Below, in pieces: positions 28,093 through 36,861 of a DNA stretch of 64,000 nt. Origin of the DNA: Croceibacterium salegens (lineage in GTDB: Bacteria > Pseudomonadota > Alphaproteobacteria > Sphingomonadales > Sphingomonadaceae); contig NZ_WTYM01000044.1 in assembly GCF_009827435.1 (NCBI RefSeq), positions 1-64,000 on the forward strand, read 5' to 3'. Under the pieces are notes generated by a model. That model was not told the origin of the DNA and made no database searches. It saw only the letters and a program-made list of their open reading frames with translations. Made by a program: the position numbers and the translations under genes. Numbering within the stretch: position 1 is the first letter of the stretch; each line of letters starts with the position of its first letter.

Positions 28093-28971
28093 ATGAGCGA
28101 GGCGATCGATGCCTTCCTCGCCATGCTCGCCGCGGAGCGGGGGGCAGCGGCAAACACGATGGCGGCCTACCGCCGCGACCTCGAAGCGGCAGAAGAGCTG
28201 CTCGGTGACCTGGCAATGGCCGATCGCGATGCCCTGGCGAGCCTCGCCACCGCCTGGAGCCCGCTTGCCCCGTCGAGCGTGGCGCGCAAGGCCTCGGCGC
28301 TGCGGCAGTTCTACGGTTTCCTTGTCGACGAAGGGCTGCGCATGGACGATCCGTCGCCTGCCCTGCCTCGACCGGCAAGGCGCCGCCCGCTGCCGAAGAT
28401 CCTCAGCCACGCCGAGGTCGAAGCGATGTTTGCGCGCGCCGCACTCGAAGCCGAAGGCGATGGCCCGGCCGCCGTGCGGATGCTGACGTTGCTCGAACTG
28501 CTCTATGGTTCCGGACTGCGTGCTACCGAGCTGGTCTCGCTGTCGCTCGCCGCGGTGCCGCGGGACGCGCCGTTCCTGACGGTAACGGGCAAGGGCGGGC
28601 AGCAGCGCATGGTCCCGGTCTCGGGGCGCGCCAAACAGGCGCTCGGGCGCTGGCTGGCGGTGCGCGAGGCAGGGGGCAAGTTCCTGTTCCCCTCACGCAC
28701 CAAGCACATCACACGCATCCGCCTCTACCAGTTGCTCAAGGAACTCGCGGCGCGCGCCGGGATCGACCCGGCCAAGGTCAGCCCGCACGTCCTGCGTCAT
28801 GCCTTCGCCACGCACCTGCTGGAGGGCGGGGCCGACCTCAGGGTGCTGCAGACGCTGCTCGGCCACGCCGATATCGCCACCACCCAGATATACACACACG
28901 TCGACGCGGCGCGGCTTGTGACCCTGGTCAATGAACGGCATCCCCTTGCCGAACGCCGTCGCGGCGGGTAG
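28093..28971 (+). CDS. xerD: Tyrosine recombinase XerD-like
   Basis: A 292-aa site-specific recombinase. It has an N-terminal SAM-like core-binding domain and the full catalytic set: R143 (GLRATEL), K167 (GKGGQQR), H232 and R235 (HVLRHAF), H258 (LGHAD) and the Tyr nucleophile Y267 (IYTHV). With XerC it resolves chromosome dimers at dif. No integrase neighbours or phage genes are present, so a housekeeping role is likely. The ATG at 28093 is served by GGAGGG from the upstream repeat. accA starts 10 bp after the stop. XerC cannot be fully excluded. Confidence 0.88.
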   Translation: MSEAIDAFLAMLAAERGAAANTMAAYRRDLEAAEELLGDLAMADRDALASLATAWSPLAPSSVARKASALRQFYGFLVDEGLRMDDPSPALPRPARRRPLPKILSHAEVEAMFARAALEAEGDGPAAVRMLTLLELLYGSGLRATELVSLSLAAVPRDAPFLTVTGKGGQQRMVPVSGRAKQALGRWLAVREAGGKFLFPSRTKHITRIRLYQLLKELAARAGIDPAKVSPHVLRHAFATHLLEGGADLRVLQTLLGHADIATTQIYTHVDAARLVTLVNERHPLAERRRGG

Positions 28972-28981
28972 CGCCGCCGCC

Positions 28982-29962
28982 ATGATTTCCTATCTCGAGT
29001 TCGAGAAGCCCGTTGCGGCGCTCGATGCGCGGATTGCCGAGCTGCGCGCTGCATCCGCAGGCGACGACGTCGACATTTCGCCGGAGATCGCGCGGCTCGA
29101 AAAGAAGAGCGCCGAACTGCTCGACAGCACCTACAAGGCGCTGACACCGTGGCAGAAGACGCAGGTCGCGCGCCATCCCGCACGGCCGCATTTCAAGGAC
29201 TGGCTCGAACTGATGTTCGAGGACTTCATGCCGCTCGGCGGGGATCGCCATTATGGCGAGGACAACGCGATCATCGGCGGACTCGCCACGCTCAAGGGCG
29301 GGCGCAAGGTCGTGCTGATCGGTCACGAGAAGGGCCACGACACCGAAAGCCGCATTCGCCACAACTTCGGCATGGGCAAGCCCGAGGGCTATCGCAAGGC
29401 CATCCGACTGATGGAATTGGCCGGGCGCTTCGGGCTGCCGGTGGTGACGCTGGTCGATACCTCGGGCGCGTTTCCCGGCATCGAGGCGGAGGAGCGCGGG
29501 CAGGCCGAGGCCATTGCCCGCTCGACCGAGGCATGCCTCGCGCTGCCGGTGCCGATGGTCGCGACGATTGTTGGCGAGGGCGGTTCGGGAGGCGCGGTGG
29601 CGCTGGCCAGCGCTGAACGCGTGCTGATGCTCGAACACGCGGTCTATTCGGTCATTTCGCCCGAAGGCTGCGCCTCGATCCTGTGGCGTACGGCAGAGAA
29701 GGCCCCGCAGGCAGCCGAGGCGATGAAGATCACTGCGCAGGACCTGCTCGAACTGGGCGTGATCGACCGCATCGTTCCCGAACCGGTCGGCGGGGCGCAC
29801 CGTGACCGCGAGGCCGTCGCCGCGACACTGGCCGAGGCCATCGACGGCGAGCTGGCCAAGCTTTCGGGCAAGGGCGCCAAGGCGCTTCGCAAGATGCGCG
29901 AGGATCGTTTCCTGGCAATCGGCGACAAGCGTTCGCGCCGCGAACGTCGTGGCAACGGCTGA
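28982..29962 (+). CDS. accA: Acetyl-CoA carboxylase carboxyltransferase alpha subunit
   Basis: A 326-aa protein with the AccA pattern: N-terminal MISYLEFEKPVAALDARI helical part, then GDRHYGEDNAIIGGLA, VVLIGHEKGHDTE, a GMGKPEGYRKAIRLM block, PVVTLVDTSGAFPGIEAEERGQ and IVGEGGSGGAVAL. It forms the carboxyltransferase with AccD and starts fatty-acid synthesis. The start at 28982 gives the usual length; upstream in-frame ATG at 28931 would overlap xerD. Standing next to xerD it is likely co-transcribed. Confidence 0.94.
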   Translation: MISYLEFEKPVAALDARIAELRAASAGDDVDISPEIARLEKKSAELLDSTYKALTPWQKTQVARHPARPHFKDWLELMFEDFMPLGGDRHYGEDNAIIGGLATLKGGRKVVLIGHEKGHDTESRIRHNFGMGKPEGYRKAIRLMELAGRFGLPVVTLVDTSGAFPGIEAEERGQAEAIARSTEACLALPVPMVATIVGEGGSGGAVALASAERVLMLEHAVYSVISPEGCASILWRTAEKAPQAAEAMKITAQDLLELGVIDRIVPEPVGGAHRDREAVAATLAEAIDGELAKLSGKGAKALRKMREDRFLAIGDKRSRRERRGNG

Positions 29963-30054
29963 CGGGAACATCGCAACGGCCTGACGGTTCATTGCGCAAC
30001 GATTCGCCGCGGTTCGCCATGGAACTGCGCGTCCCGCACGATGAGGAGTCGCCG

Positions 30055-31542
30055 ATGCCAACGACCTTACGCCGCCCAATTCGGGCGATAATCCTTTCCG
30101 GTGCCGCTTCGCTGGCACTGGCCGCCTGCACCACCGTGCCCGGCGCCGGGGTTCCGGCCGGTTCGCCGATTACCCAGCAGGAAGCAGCACAAGGCGCCCA
30201 ATACCACCAGCAGTTCGTCGCCGAATTCGGTGGCGCGGAAACCGGTCCGCAGGCGCAGTATGTGGAGCAGGTGGGCAAGAACATCGCCGTCCAGTCCGGA
30301 CTCGCCAACGCGCAGTCGGCGTTCACGGTGACTCTGCTCAACAGTTCGGTCGACAACGCCTTCGCGGTGCCGGGGGGCTATGTCTACATCACCCGCCAGC
30401 TCGTCGACCTGATGAACAACGAGGCGGAACTCGCCGGGGTCATGGGGCACGAGGTCGGCCATGTTGCCGCGCGCCATTCGGCCAGGCGCGAGGCGCAGGC
30501 GCAGCAGAACGCGATTCTCGGCGTGCTCGGGCAGGTTCTTGCCGGCGCCGTGCTCGGCGACAGCGCGCTCGGCCAGCTTGGCCAGAAGATCGCCGGTACC
30601 GCGCCGCAGCTCGCCACACTAAGCTATTCGCGCAACCAGGAACTGCAGGCCGACCAGCTCGGCGTGACCTACCTCAAGCGCGCCGGATACGATCCGCGGG
30701 CCATGGCCAGCGTGCTCCAAAGCCTCGCGGCGCAAAATTCGCTCGATGCGCAGTTGATGGGCCGCGATTCGACGATTCCCGAATGGGCCTCGACTCACCC
30801 CGATCCGGCGGGCCGGGTGCAGAATGCGCTGCAACTGGCGGATACGGCCGGCGTGGGCGGGGTGACCAACCGGGATACCTTCCTCACCCGTATCGACGGC
30901 CTGACCTACGGCGACGACCCCAAGCAGGGCATGATCGAAGGTCGGACTTTCACGCATCCCGAATATCGCCTGACCTTCTCGGTCCCGCAGGGCTATTACA
31001 TGATAAACGGCACGCGCGCCGTGTCGATCGGCGGCCAGACCGGCCAGGCTCAGTTTTCGAGCGGTCTGTTCAATGGCAATCTCGACACCTATGTCGCCAG
31101 TGTTTTCAAGGCGATTGGCGGAGACCAGTCGACGCTGGCGCCGCAGTCGATCCAGAAGACCACGATCAACGGCATCCCGGCCGCCGTCGGGCAGGCGCGG
31201 GTCAGCAACGGCTCGCAGAACGTCGATGTCGTGGTCTACGCCTACCAGTTCTCGAACACCCAGGCGTTCCACTTCGCCGCCATCGCCCCGGCGGGGCAGG
31301 CGGGCGTGTTCAACCCGATGTTCCAGTCGCTGCGCCGGATAAGTGCGACCGAGGCCAGCGCGATTGTTCCGCGCAAGATCCAGGTGGTCACCGCGGGCAG
31401 CAACGACAGCGTCGGAACGCTGGCGCGGCGGATGGCGTTCTCGGATGCGCAGGAACAGCGCTTCCGGATCCTGAACGGCCTGTTCGGGTCGGCCCAGGTG
31501 GTGCCGGGCCAGAAGTACAAGATCGTCGTCCGCGCGCGCTAG
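30055..31542 (+). CDS. M48-family metalloprotease lipoprotein with C-terminal LysM-like domain
   Basis: A 495-aa protein. It starts at 30055 with GAGGAG upstream. A lipoprotein signal ends in ALAAC (C25). The zinc protease motif HEVGH is at H132-H136 and the third ligand Glu is probably in NQELQADQLG. After the protease (~40-270) there is a ~130-residue region like PG-binding/DUF domains (HPEYRLTFSVPQGYYMING) and a LysM-like end (VTAGSNDSVGTLARRM...RILNGL...PGQKYKIVV). It resembles BepA/YfgC- and LoiP-type outer-membrane quality-control proteases. It is monocistronic with a strong terminator 30 bp after the stop. Confidence 0.88.
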   Translation: MPTTLRRPIRAIILSGAASLALAACTTVPGAGVPAGSPITQQEAAQGAQYHQQFVAEFGGAETGPQAQYVEQVGKNIAVQSGLANAQSAFTVTLLNSSVDNAFAVPGGYVYITRQLVDLMNNEAELAGVMGHEVGHVAARHSARREAQAQQNAILGVLGQVLAGAVLGDSALGQLGQKIAGTAPQLATLSYSRNQELQADQLGVTYLKRAGYDPRAMASVLQSLAAQNSLDAQLMGRDSTIPEWASTHPDPAGRVQNALQLADTAGVGGVTNRDTFLTRIDGLTYGDDPKQGMIEGRTFTHPEYRLTFSVPQGYYMINGTRAVSIGGQTGQAQFSSGLFNGNLDTYVASVFKAIGGDQSTLAPQSIQKTTINGIPAAVGQARVSNGSQNVDVVVYAYQFSNTQAFHFAAIAPAGQAGVFNPMFQSLRRISATEASAIVPRKIQVVTAGSNDSVGTLARRMAFSDAQEQRFRILNGLFGSAQVVPGQKYKIVVRAR

Positions 31543-31572
31543 GGTCGCTAGGGTCGCATCGCGGGCAAAAGA

Positions 31573-31602
31573 AAAGGGCGGCAGGTTTCCCTGCCGCCCT
31601 TT
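31573..31602. terminator. Bidirectional Rho-independent terminator
   Basis: AAAGGGCGGCAGG (31573-31585) and CCTGCCGCCCTTT (31590-31602) form a perfect 13-bp stem with a TTTC loop. A-rich and T-rich ends on both sides let it act for the M48 gene (+) and for the convergent Flp pilin gene (-). Confidence 0.85.
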
Positions 31603-31628
31603 CCGTTAGCCGATTGGCTACGCGTCTA

Positions 31629-31799
31629 TTAGACGGCGCCGCTCATCGTGGTGGTGACCTGGTTGAAGGTCGTCGAGAGCTGGTTGCCCAGGCCCTGCAT
31701 CGCGGTGATCGCAGCAACGGCGATCAGAGCAGCGATAAGGCCGTATTCGATGGCGGTGGCGCCAGCTTCATCACGAAGCAGGTTCTTGAAAAACTTCAT
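31629..31799 (-). CDS. Flp/Fap-type type IVb pilin
   Basis: A 56-aa pilin: MKFFKNLLRDEAGATAIEYG... The prepilin peptidase site is the GATAIEYG block (cleavage before the A/T of ATAIEYGL), followed by a 20-residue hydrophobic stretch (LIAALIAVAAITAMQGLG). AGGAG precedes the ATG at 31799. Such pilins are assembled by Tad machinery into adhesive Flp pili and are often found in several copies. No cpa/tad genes are in the window, so this is an orphan pilin. It is too short for many gene callers. A terminator follows. Confidence 0.9.
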   Translation of the reverse strand: MKFFKNLLRDEAGATAIEYGLIAALIAVAAITAMQGLGNQLSTTFNQVTTTMSGAV

Positions 31800-31933
31800 G
31801 GTCAGTCTCCTGGTTCAGTCTTCGGTACCCGGCTCGACCCCCTGTCTTCGGATCAAGCAGATTTTGGAATTAGTGATTAGAGGTTGAGAAATTCCTAATG
31901 CTCAGATTTACCCTGCGTTCACCTTGGTGGCGT

Positions 31934-32125
31934 TCAGACGGAGCCTTGCATGGCCGAGACCGATGTGGTCGACATCCGGCTGAAGATTGACGTCTGCTCG
32001 TCACCCAGGGCCGAGGCGGCACCGACCATCGCGAGAAAAACCATCGCGAGGATCAGCCCGTACTCAATTGCGGTCGCACCGCGCTCGTCACGCGCGAAAT
32101 CCCGCAGGAATTTTAATGTCTTCAT
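31934..32125 (-). CDS. Second, divergent Flp-type pilin
   Basis: A 63-aa pilin: MKTLKFLRDFARDERGATAIEYGLI..., with the same GATAIEYG processing block, then LAMVFLAMVGAASALGDEQ. It starts at 32125 (GGGGGAT 9-14 bp upstream); the longer frame from 32170 has no good site. It lies ~135 bp upstream of the first pilin on the same strand. The tail (FSRMSTTSVSAMQGSV) differs from the neighbour, so this looks like an old duplicate with a different surface, perhaps a minor pilin. Confidence 0.85.
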   Translation of the reverse strand: MKTLKFLRDFARDERGATAIEYGLILAMVFLAMVGAASALGDEQTSIFSRMSTTSVSAMQGSV

Positions 32126-32197
32126 GGCTTTCGATCCCCCGATCTGCGTGCCAATGAAGGGAATTCGCACATCGTCATTAACAATTGGTTCGCCTGA

Positions 32198-32617
32198 ATG
32201 GTTGACGTGGAAAGAAACCCGACATGGCTTCCCGTTGTGGCCGCCGCGATACGCGATGAGGCAGGTCGATTGTTGCTTCAGTTACGCCCCGACGGCAAGC
32301 ATCACGCCGGCCTGTGGGAGTTCCCTGGCGGCAAGGTGGAAATTCAGGAAGATCAGCGTCTTGCCCTGGCCCGTGAGATCGAGGAGGAACTTGCGCTGAC
32401 GCTCGACCCGACGGCAATGGAGCCGCTCGGAACAGCGGAGGAAGCACGGCAGGGTACCAGCCCGGGCATAGCCCTCCAGCTCTATGCCTGTCCGGTCTGG
32501 ACCGGCGTCCCCAAAGGGCTTGAGGGGCAGGAATTCGGCTGGTTCTCACCAGCGGATGCAGCCCGGTTGCCGCTCGCGCCCATGGACCGCCGGTTACTGC
32601 AGGAATTGACCGGATAG
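32198..32617 (+). CDS. Nudix hydrolase, MutT-like
   Basis: A 139-aa protein with a Nudix box: G45-x5-E51-x7-R59-E60-I-E-E63-E64-L, except that the Gly near the end of the box is Ala (EELAL). The family cleaves nucleoside diphosphates linked to other groups. The short size, an N-terminal VAAAIRDEAGRLLLQLRP strand pair and WEFPGGKVE suggest 8-oxo-dGTP diphosphatase (MutT) activity, but the enzyme could serve another nucleotide. It lies between the pilin genes and tRNA-Arg. Confidence 0.82.
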   Translation: MVDVERNPTWLPVVAAAIRDEAGRLLLQLRPDGKHHAGLWEFPGGKVEIQEDQRLALAREIEEELALTLDPTAMEPLGTAEEARQGTSPGIALQLYACPVWTGVPKGLEGQEFGWFSPADAARLPLAPMDRRLLQELTG

Positions 32618-32663
32618 GGGATTGCCAAGCCGGGGAGGCGCCCCTATGTGGCGCCCCTCAAGC

Positions 32664-32740
32664 GCGCCCGTAGCTCAGCTGGATAGAGTTCCTGACTACG
32701 AATCAGGCGGTCGGAGGTTCGAATCCTTCCGGGCGCGCCA
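32664..32740 (+). tRNA. tRNA-Arg (anticodon ACG)
   Basis: A 77-nt cloverleaf with encoded CCA. Acceptor GCGCCCG (32664-32670) pairs with CGGGCGC (32730-32736); discriminator G and CCA end at 32740. The D arm contains AGCTGGATA, the anticodon stem CCTGA/TCAGG encloses CT-ACG-AA with anticodon ACG at 32698-32700, and the T loop is TTCGAAT. A34 is probably deaminated to inosine to read CGU/CGC/CGA. The T stem has one G-U pair. Confidence 0.95.
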
Positions 32741-32843
32741 ATCAAGGCCATCCTCCAGCCGGAGGGTGGCCTTGTTTGGTTCTGCCGTCGCGGAACTTGT
32801 GCCCCGGAATCCTGTTCTTCTTTCAAGACGAACAGGAGTTCCA

Positions 32844-33335
32844 ATGACCGAAGATGCCGACATTTTCGCCCGCCTCAAGCAGGACCACGAAAGGCACCGC
32901 GACCTGCTCGATCGCCTTGCACAGACGCATGGCGAAACCGCCGAGCGGCGCGAGTTGTTCGAGGAGTTCACCCTCGAGGCGAAGGCCCATGCCGCGGCCG
33001 AGGAGCAGGCGCTCTATTCGACGATGATGCGCAAACCCCCGGCGACCGACGAAACGCGCCATTCGGTGGCCGAGCACCACGAGATCGAGGAAATGCTCAA
33101 CGACCTCGCGGCGACCGGAATGGCGACGGGCGCTTGGCTGGCAAAGTTCAAGAACCTCGAAGAGCGCTACCGCCATCACATCGACGAGGAAGAGGACGAA
33201 CACTTCCCCGACTTTGAGAAGATGCTGACCGACGAAGACCGCGCCTTCATGCGCAGCGTCTTCGAACGTCGCAAGCGGGCCGAAAAGGCCGACGCCGAGG
33301 TAACGCCCGAGAAGATGGACGAGGCCAACGAATAG
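32844..33335 (+). CDS. Hemerythrin HHE-domain protein
   Basis: A 163-aa four-helix bundle protein, start 32844 after AGGAG. The pattern of metal-ligand candidates fits the hemerythrin HHE family: LKQDHERHRDLL, AHAAAEEQALY, SVAEHHEIEEML and HHIDEEEDEHFPDFE, giving His and Glu residues for a di-iron centre. Members bind O2 or NO or act as redox/iron buffers. The C-terminal ~20 residues are charged and unstructured. No operon partner; it lies between tRNA-Arg and the phospholipase D gene. Confidence 0.88.
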   Translation: MTEDADIFARLKQDHERHRDLLDRLAQTHGETAERRELFEEFTLEAKAHAAAEEQALYSTMMRKPPATDETRHSVAEHHEIEEMLNDLAATGMATGAWLAKFKNLEERYRHHIDEEEDEHFPDFEKMLTDEDRAFMRSVFERRKRAEKADAEVTPEKMDEANE

Positions 33336-33354
33336 GCGGGGCGGCGCAGGTCGA

Positions 33355-34914
33355 TTGAACGATCGGGACAGCCAAAGCGAGATCGAGAATGCCGGGTTCG
33401 ACGACAGTTGCGTCGAGCCCGGCGTCTGGCGCTATGCAAAGGCCAGTCGCGCCAGCGTGATCGTCGACGCGGCGGACTATTTCGACCTGATGCAGCAGGC
33501 GATGCTCAAGGCGCGTCGCCGCATCATGCTGATCGGCTGGGATTTCGATACGCGTATCCACCTCGGCAGGGGGCGCCGCTGGTGGCAGCGGGCGTGGAAC
33601 CGGGGCCAACCCGTTCGGCTCGGCAGCTTCATCCTTTGGCTCCGGCGCACGAGGCCGGGGCTGGAAATCCGCATCCTCAAGTGGAGCCTGGGATTCGTGA
33701 AGTTCTTCGGGCGCGGGACGATGCTGGTCGACCTCGTGCGCTGGTGGCCGCATCGGCGGATCGATTTCAAGTTCGACACCAACCACCCGCTCGGCTGCAG
33801 CCATCACCAGAAGATCGCAGTGATCGACGACCGGCTGGCGGTGTGCGGCGGCATCGATATGACCTCGGCGCGCTGGGACACGCGCCAGCACCGAGAAGAC
33901 GACCCGGGCCGACGCACTCCGCGCGGCAAGCCCTACGAACCGTGGCACGATGCGACGATGATGCTCGAAGGCGAAGTGGCGGCCACGCTCGGCGAGTTGG
34001 GGCGCGAGCGCTGGAGAAGGGCAGGTGGCAAACCGCTCGAACCCGTCGAGTGCGAGGGCGGCAGCGCATGGCCGGACGATTTCGAAGCGCAGTTCACCGA
34101 CGTCGAGGTCGGCATCGCGAGGACGAGGGCGGCACATGGCGAGGTGACCGAAGTGCACGAGATCGCCGAGCTGTTTGCCAGCCAGATCGGCAGGGCAAAG
34201 CGCTTCATCTACGCCGAAAGCCAGTATTTCGCCTCGCGCGTTGTGGCCGAGGCCATCGGTGAGCGCCTCGCCGGAGACGATCCGCCCGAAGTGGTCGTCG
34301 TCCACGCCCTGCAGGCCGAAGGATTCGTCGAGCAGGAGGCGATGGGCGCCGCGCGCACCCGGCTGGCCCACGCCCTGCAGGAGCTCGACCGGCATGGCCG
34401 CCTGCATTTCTACGTGCCCTATACCGGCGAGACCCCGATCTATTGCCATGCCAAGCTGATGATCGTCGACGATACGCTGCTGCGGATCGGGTCAGCCAAC
34501 TTCAACAACCGCTCGATGGGGCTCGACAGCGAATGCGACGTGTTCATCGACTGTGCCCGTGCGGGGAACGGCCATTGCGGCGATGCTATCCGCGCCTTGC
34601 GCCACTCGCTGCTGGCCGAACACCTCGCGCTGGAGGAGAACGAGGTCGGTCCCTTGCTGGAAAAGCACGGCTCCATGGCGACGATGATCGATGCGCTCGG
34701 CACCGATCGGGGGCGCAGCCTGCGCAAGCTGCATATCGAGGAGATTACCGAAACCGAGAAGGGATTGGCCGACAGCGAACTGCTCGATCCCGAAACGCCC
34801 GAGGAAATGTTCGAATTCCTCGCTGCGAGGAAGCGTGGCCTTTTTCGGCGACCAGGCCTAATGAGCCGGGCGATGGCGCGCAGGCGCCAGCGACGCAGAC
34901 TGGGGAATCGATGA
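33355..34914 (+). CDS. Phospholipase D-superfamily protein (cardiolipin synthase-like)
   Basis: A 519-aa protein with two HKD motifs: H151-Q-K-I-A-V-I-D-D and H365-A-K-L-M-I-V-D-D, the second followed by IGSANFNNRSMG. Both are needed for the covalent phosphatidyl-enzyme step. An N-terminal IMLIGWDFDTRIHL leads the first domain. This arrangement suits phospholipase D or a cardiolipin-synthase type phosphatidyltransferase. There are no membrane helices, so it would be peripheral. The start is a TTG at 33355; no better codon is near. Its stop overlaps the folE ATG by 4 bp. Confidence 0.87.
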   Translation: MNDRDSQSEIENAGFDDSCVEPGVWRYAKASRASVIVDAADYFDLMQQAMLKARRRIMLIGWDFDTRIHLGRGRRWWQRAWNRGQPVRLGSFILWLRRTRPGLEIRILKWSLGFVKFFGRGTMLVDLVRWWPHRRIDFKFDTNHPLGCSHHQKIAVIDDRLAVCGGIDMTSARWDTRQHREDDPGRRTPRGKPYEPWHDATMMLEGEVAATLGELGRERWRRAGGKPLEPVECEGGSAWPDDFEAQFTDVEVGIARTRAAHGEVTEVHEIAELFASQIGRAKRFIYAESQYFASRVVAEAIGERLAGDDPPEVVVVHALQAEGFVEQEAMGAARTRLAHALQELDRHGRLHFYVPYTGETPIYCHAKLMIVDDTLLRIGSANFNNRSMGLDSECDVFIDCARAGNGHCGDAIRALRHSLLAEHLALEENEVGPLLEKHGSMATMIDALGTDRGRSLRKLHIEEITETEKGLADSELLDPETPEEMFEFLAARKRGLFRRPGLMSRAMARRRQRRRLGNR

Positions 34915-35519
34915 GTAGCCTTGTTGGACCGGACGAAGACGACCCGCGCGGAAAGCCCGAAGTACCCGACGAGGTACAGGAGGCGATCCGCACGCTGATC
35001 CGATGGGCCGGCGACGATCCCGAGCGCGAAGGGCTGCTTGACACCCCCAAGCGCGTCGCTCGCGCGTGGAAGGAATACTGCGTCGGCTACACCGAGGAAC
35101 CGGCCAGCCACCTCAGCCGCATCTTCGAGGAAGTCGGCGGGTACGACGAGATCGTGCTGCTCAAGGACATTCCGTTCCAGAGCCACTGCGAACACCACAT
35201 GGCGCCGATCATCGGCAAGGCGGCGATCGCCTACCTGCCGCAGGACCACGTGGTCGGCATTTCCAAGCTTGCTCGCGTGCTCCACGCCTATGCCCGGCGC
35301 CTGCAGATCCAGGAGCGTCTGACCGCCGAAGTCGCGCAGTGCATCTGGGACAACCTCAAGCCGCGCGGGGTTGCGGTGGTGATCGATGCCAGCCATGCCT
35401 GCATGACCGCTCGCGGAGTACGTACGCCGGGCGTGTCGATGGTCACCAGCCAGGTCATGGGGCTTTTCCGCAGCGATCATCGCAGCCGCGAAGAAGTGCT
35501 CAAGCTGATGGGCTATTGA
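34911..35519 (+). CDS. folE: GTP cyclohydrolase I
   Basis: A 202-aa enzyme starting at 34911 with ATGA overlap to the phospholipase D gene. It contains DTPKRVARAW, FQSHCEHHMAPIIGKAAIAYLP (zinc Cys and His), KLARVLHAYARRLQIQERLT and a late ASHACMTARGV with the second zinc Cys. It makes dihydroneopterin triphosphate from GTP for folate. Co-translation with a lipid enzyme has no obvious metabolic reason. The MurA-like gene starts 31 bp later. Confidence 0.94.
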   Translation: MSSLVGPDEDDPRGKPEVPDEVQEAIRTLIRWAGDDPEREGLLDTPKRVARAWKEYCVGYTEEPASHLSRIFEEVGGYDEIVLLKDIPFQSHCEHHMAPIIGKAAIAYLPQDHVVGISKLARVLHAYARRLQIQERLTAEVAQCIWDNLKPRGVAVVIDASHACMTARGVRTPGVSMVTSQVMGLFRSDHRSREEVLKLMGY

Positions 35520-35550
35520 ATCGGATCGTTTGTTTCAGGGGTTTACCTAG

Positions 35551-36843
35551 ATGAGTTCATTGCTGGTTCGTGGCGGTCACAAGCTGACCGGGAGGATCGA
35601 ACCGTCGGCAAACAAGAATGCCGTCCTACCGGTGCTGTGCGCCACGCTGCTGAGCGAGGCGCCGGTGACCTTGCGCAACGTGCCGGAAATCACCGACGTG
35701 TTGCGCATCGTCGATTTCTTCCGCGAGATCGGCTCCACCGTGGAGTGGGACAAGAACGGCAAGGTCCTGAACATCGACCATTCGTCCATCGCCAAGGGCA
35801 GCGGCGCGCGCCTGCCGCAGGCGATGCGCGCCTCGATCATGATGATCCCCGGCCTGATCATGCGGCTCGGCACCGTGCGGCTCGAGCATGCGGTCAAGGG
35901 CTGCACGCTCGGCGCGCGCGAGATCGACCCGCACGTCGCGGTGTTCCGCGCCTTCGGGGCGGACGTCGAGCAGGATGGCGGCGAGATCGTTTTCAAGGGA
36001 ACAGGCAAGGGCGAGGCCACGCGCATGTGGCTCGAATATGCCTCGGTCACGACGACCGAGAACTTCATCCTCTGCGCTTTGACCGTCCAGGGCACGAGCC
36101 AGATCGTCAACGCCGCCTGCGAGCCGCACGTCCAGGAGATGTGCGATTTCCTCGAGGCCTGCGGGGCAAAGATCATAGGCAAGGGCACCTCGATGGTCTC
36201 GGTTGTCGGCGGGACCGAGCTCGGCGGCACCGACTACACCTTTCAGGACGATTTCCACGAGATCGCCACCTTCCTAGCCCTCTCGGCAGTGACCGGCGGC
36301 GACATCTCGGTGCGCAACGGCTGCCCCGAACACTTCGACCTGATCGACCGCACGTTCGAGAAGTTCGGGGCCGAGGTGACGCACGCAGACGGCTGGTCGC
36401 GGATGGCCGGGCCGTCCCGGCTCAAGGTCGAGGTAAACTTCACCGCTCACCTCATCACCAAGGTCGAGGCGGCGCCATGGCCCTATATCCCGGCCGACCT
36501 GCTGCCGATCTTCATCGCACTTGGCGTGCGCGCCGAGGGTCAGATGATGTTCTGGAACAAGGTCTACGAAGGCGGGCTGACCTGGCATACCGAACTCAGC
36601 TTGTTCGGCGCCCACACCCTGCTGTGCGACCCGCACCGCCTGATCACCTTCGGCGGCGACAAGCTCGCCCCGGCGACGGTGACCAGCCCCTACATCATCC
36701 GCGTGGCCATCGCCCTCTTGATGGTGGCGAGCGCGATCGACGGCGAATCGACGATCCTCGACGCCGATCCGATCAAGCGTGCGCACCCCGACTTCGTGAA
36801 GAACTTCGTCGCGCTGGGTGCCGACGTGCAGTGGATGGACTGA
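35551..36843 (+). CDS. MurA-family enolpyruvyl transferase (annotated type: UDP-GlcNAc 1-carboxyvinyltransferase), divergent
   Basis: A 430-aa EPSP-synthase fold protein of MurA size. The substrate Lys-Asn pair is kept (SANKNAVLP), as is the phosphonate-reactive Cys (KGCTLGAREID) and an Asp in YIPADLLPI. However, from memory of E. coli MurA, the stretch RFMHVPELSRMGAH is GLTWHTELSLFGAH here and the DLRASASLVLAG block is VTSPYIIRVAIALL, so the Arg residues I know as R331 and R397 look absent. This could be the only MurA with drift, or a paralogue with a different sugar acceptor. No other murA copy is in the window. Confidence 0.75.
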   Translation: MSSLLVRGGHKLTGRIEPSANKNAVLPVLCATLLSEAPVTLRNVPEITDVLRIVDFFREIGSTVEWDKNGKVLNIDHSSIAKGSGARLPQAMRASIMMIPGLIMRLGTVRLEHAVKGCTLGAREIDPHVAVFRAFGADVEQDGGEIVFKGTGKGEATRMWLEYASVTTTENFILCALTVQGTSQIVNAACEPHVQEMCDFLEACGAKIIGKGTSMVSVVGGTELGGTDYTFQDDFHEIATFLALSAVTGGDISVRNGCPEHFDLIDRTFEKFGAEVTHADGWSRMAGPSRLKVEVNFTAHLITKVEAAPWPYIPADLLPIFIALGVRAEGQMMFWNKVYEGGLTWHTELSLFGAHTLLCDPHRLITFGGDKLAPATVTSPYIIRVAIALLMVASAIDGESTILDADPIKRAHPDFVKNFVALGADVQWMD

Positions 36844-36861
36844 CGCTCGCAAGTACCGGCA

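Noticed and set aside
28093-28971. Phage or island integrase
   Set aside because: The recombinase lies between housekeeping genes with no attachment repeats, cargo or phage genes and has XerD size and motifs.
32664-32740. tRNA-Arg as an integration site
   Set aside because: No integrase and no repeat of the tRNA 3' end were seen downstream within the window.
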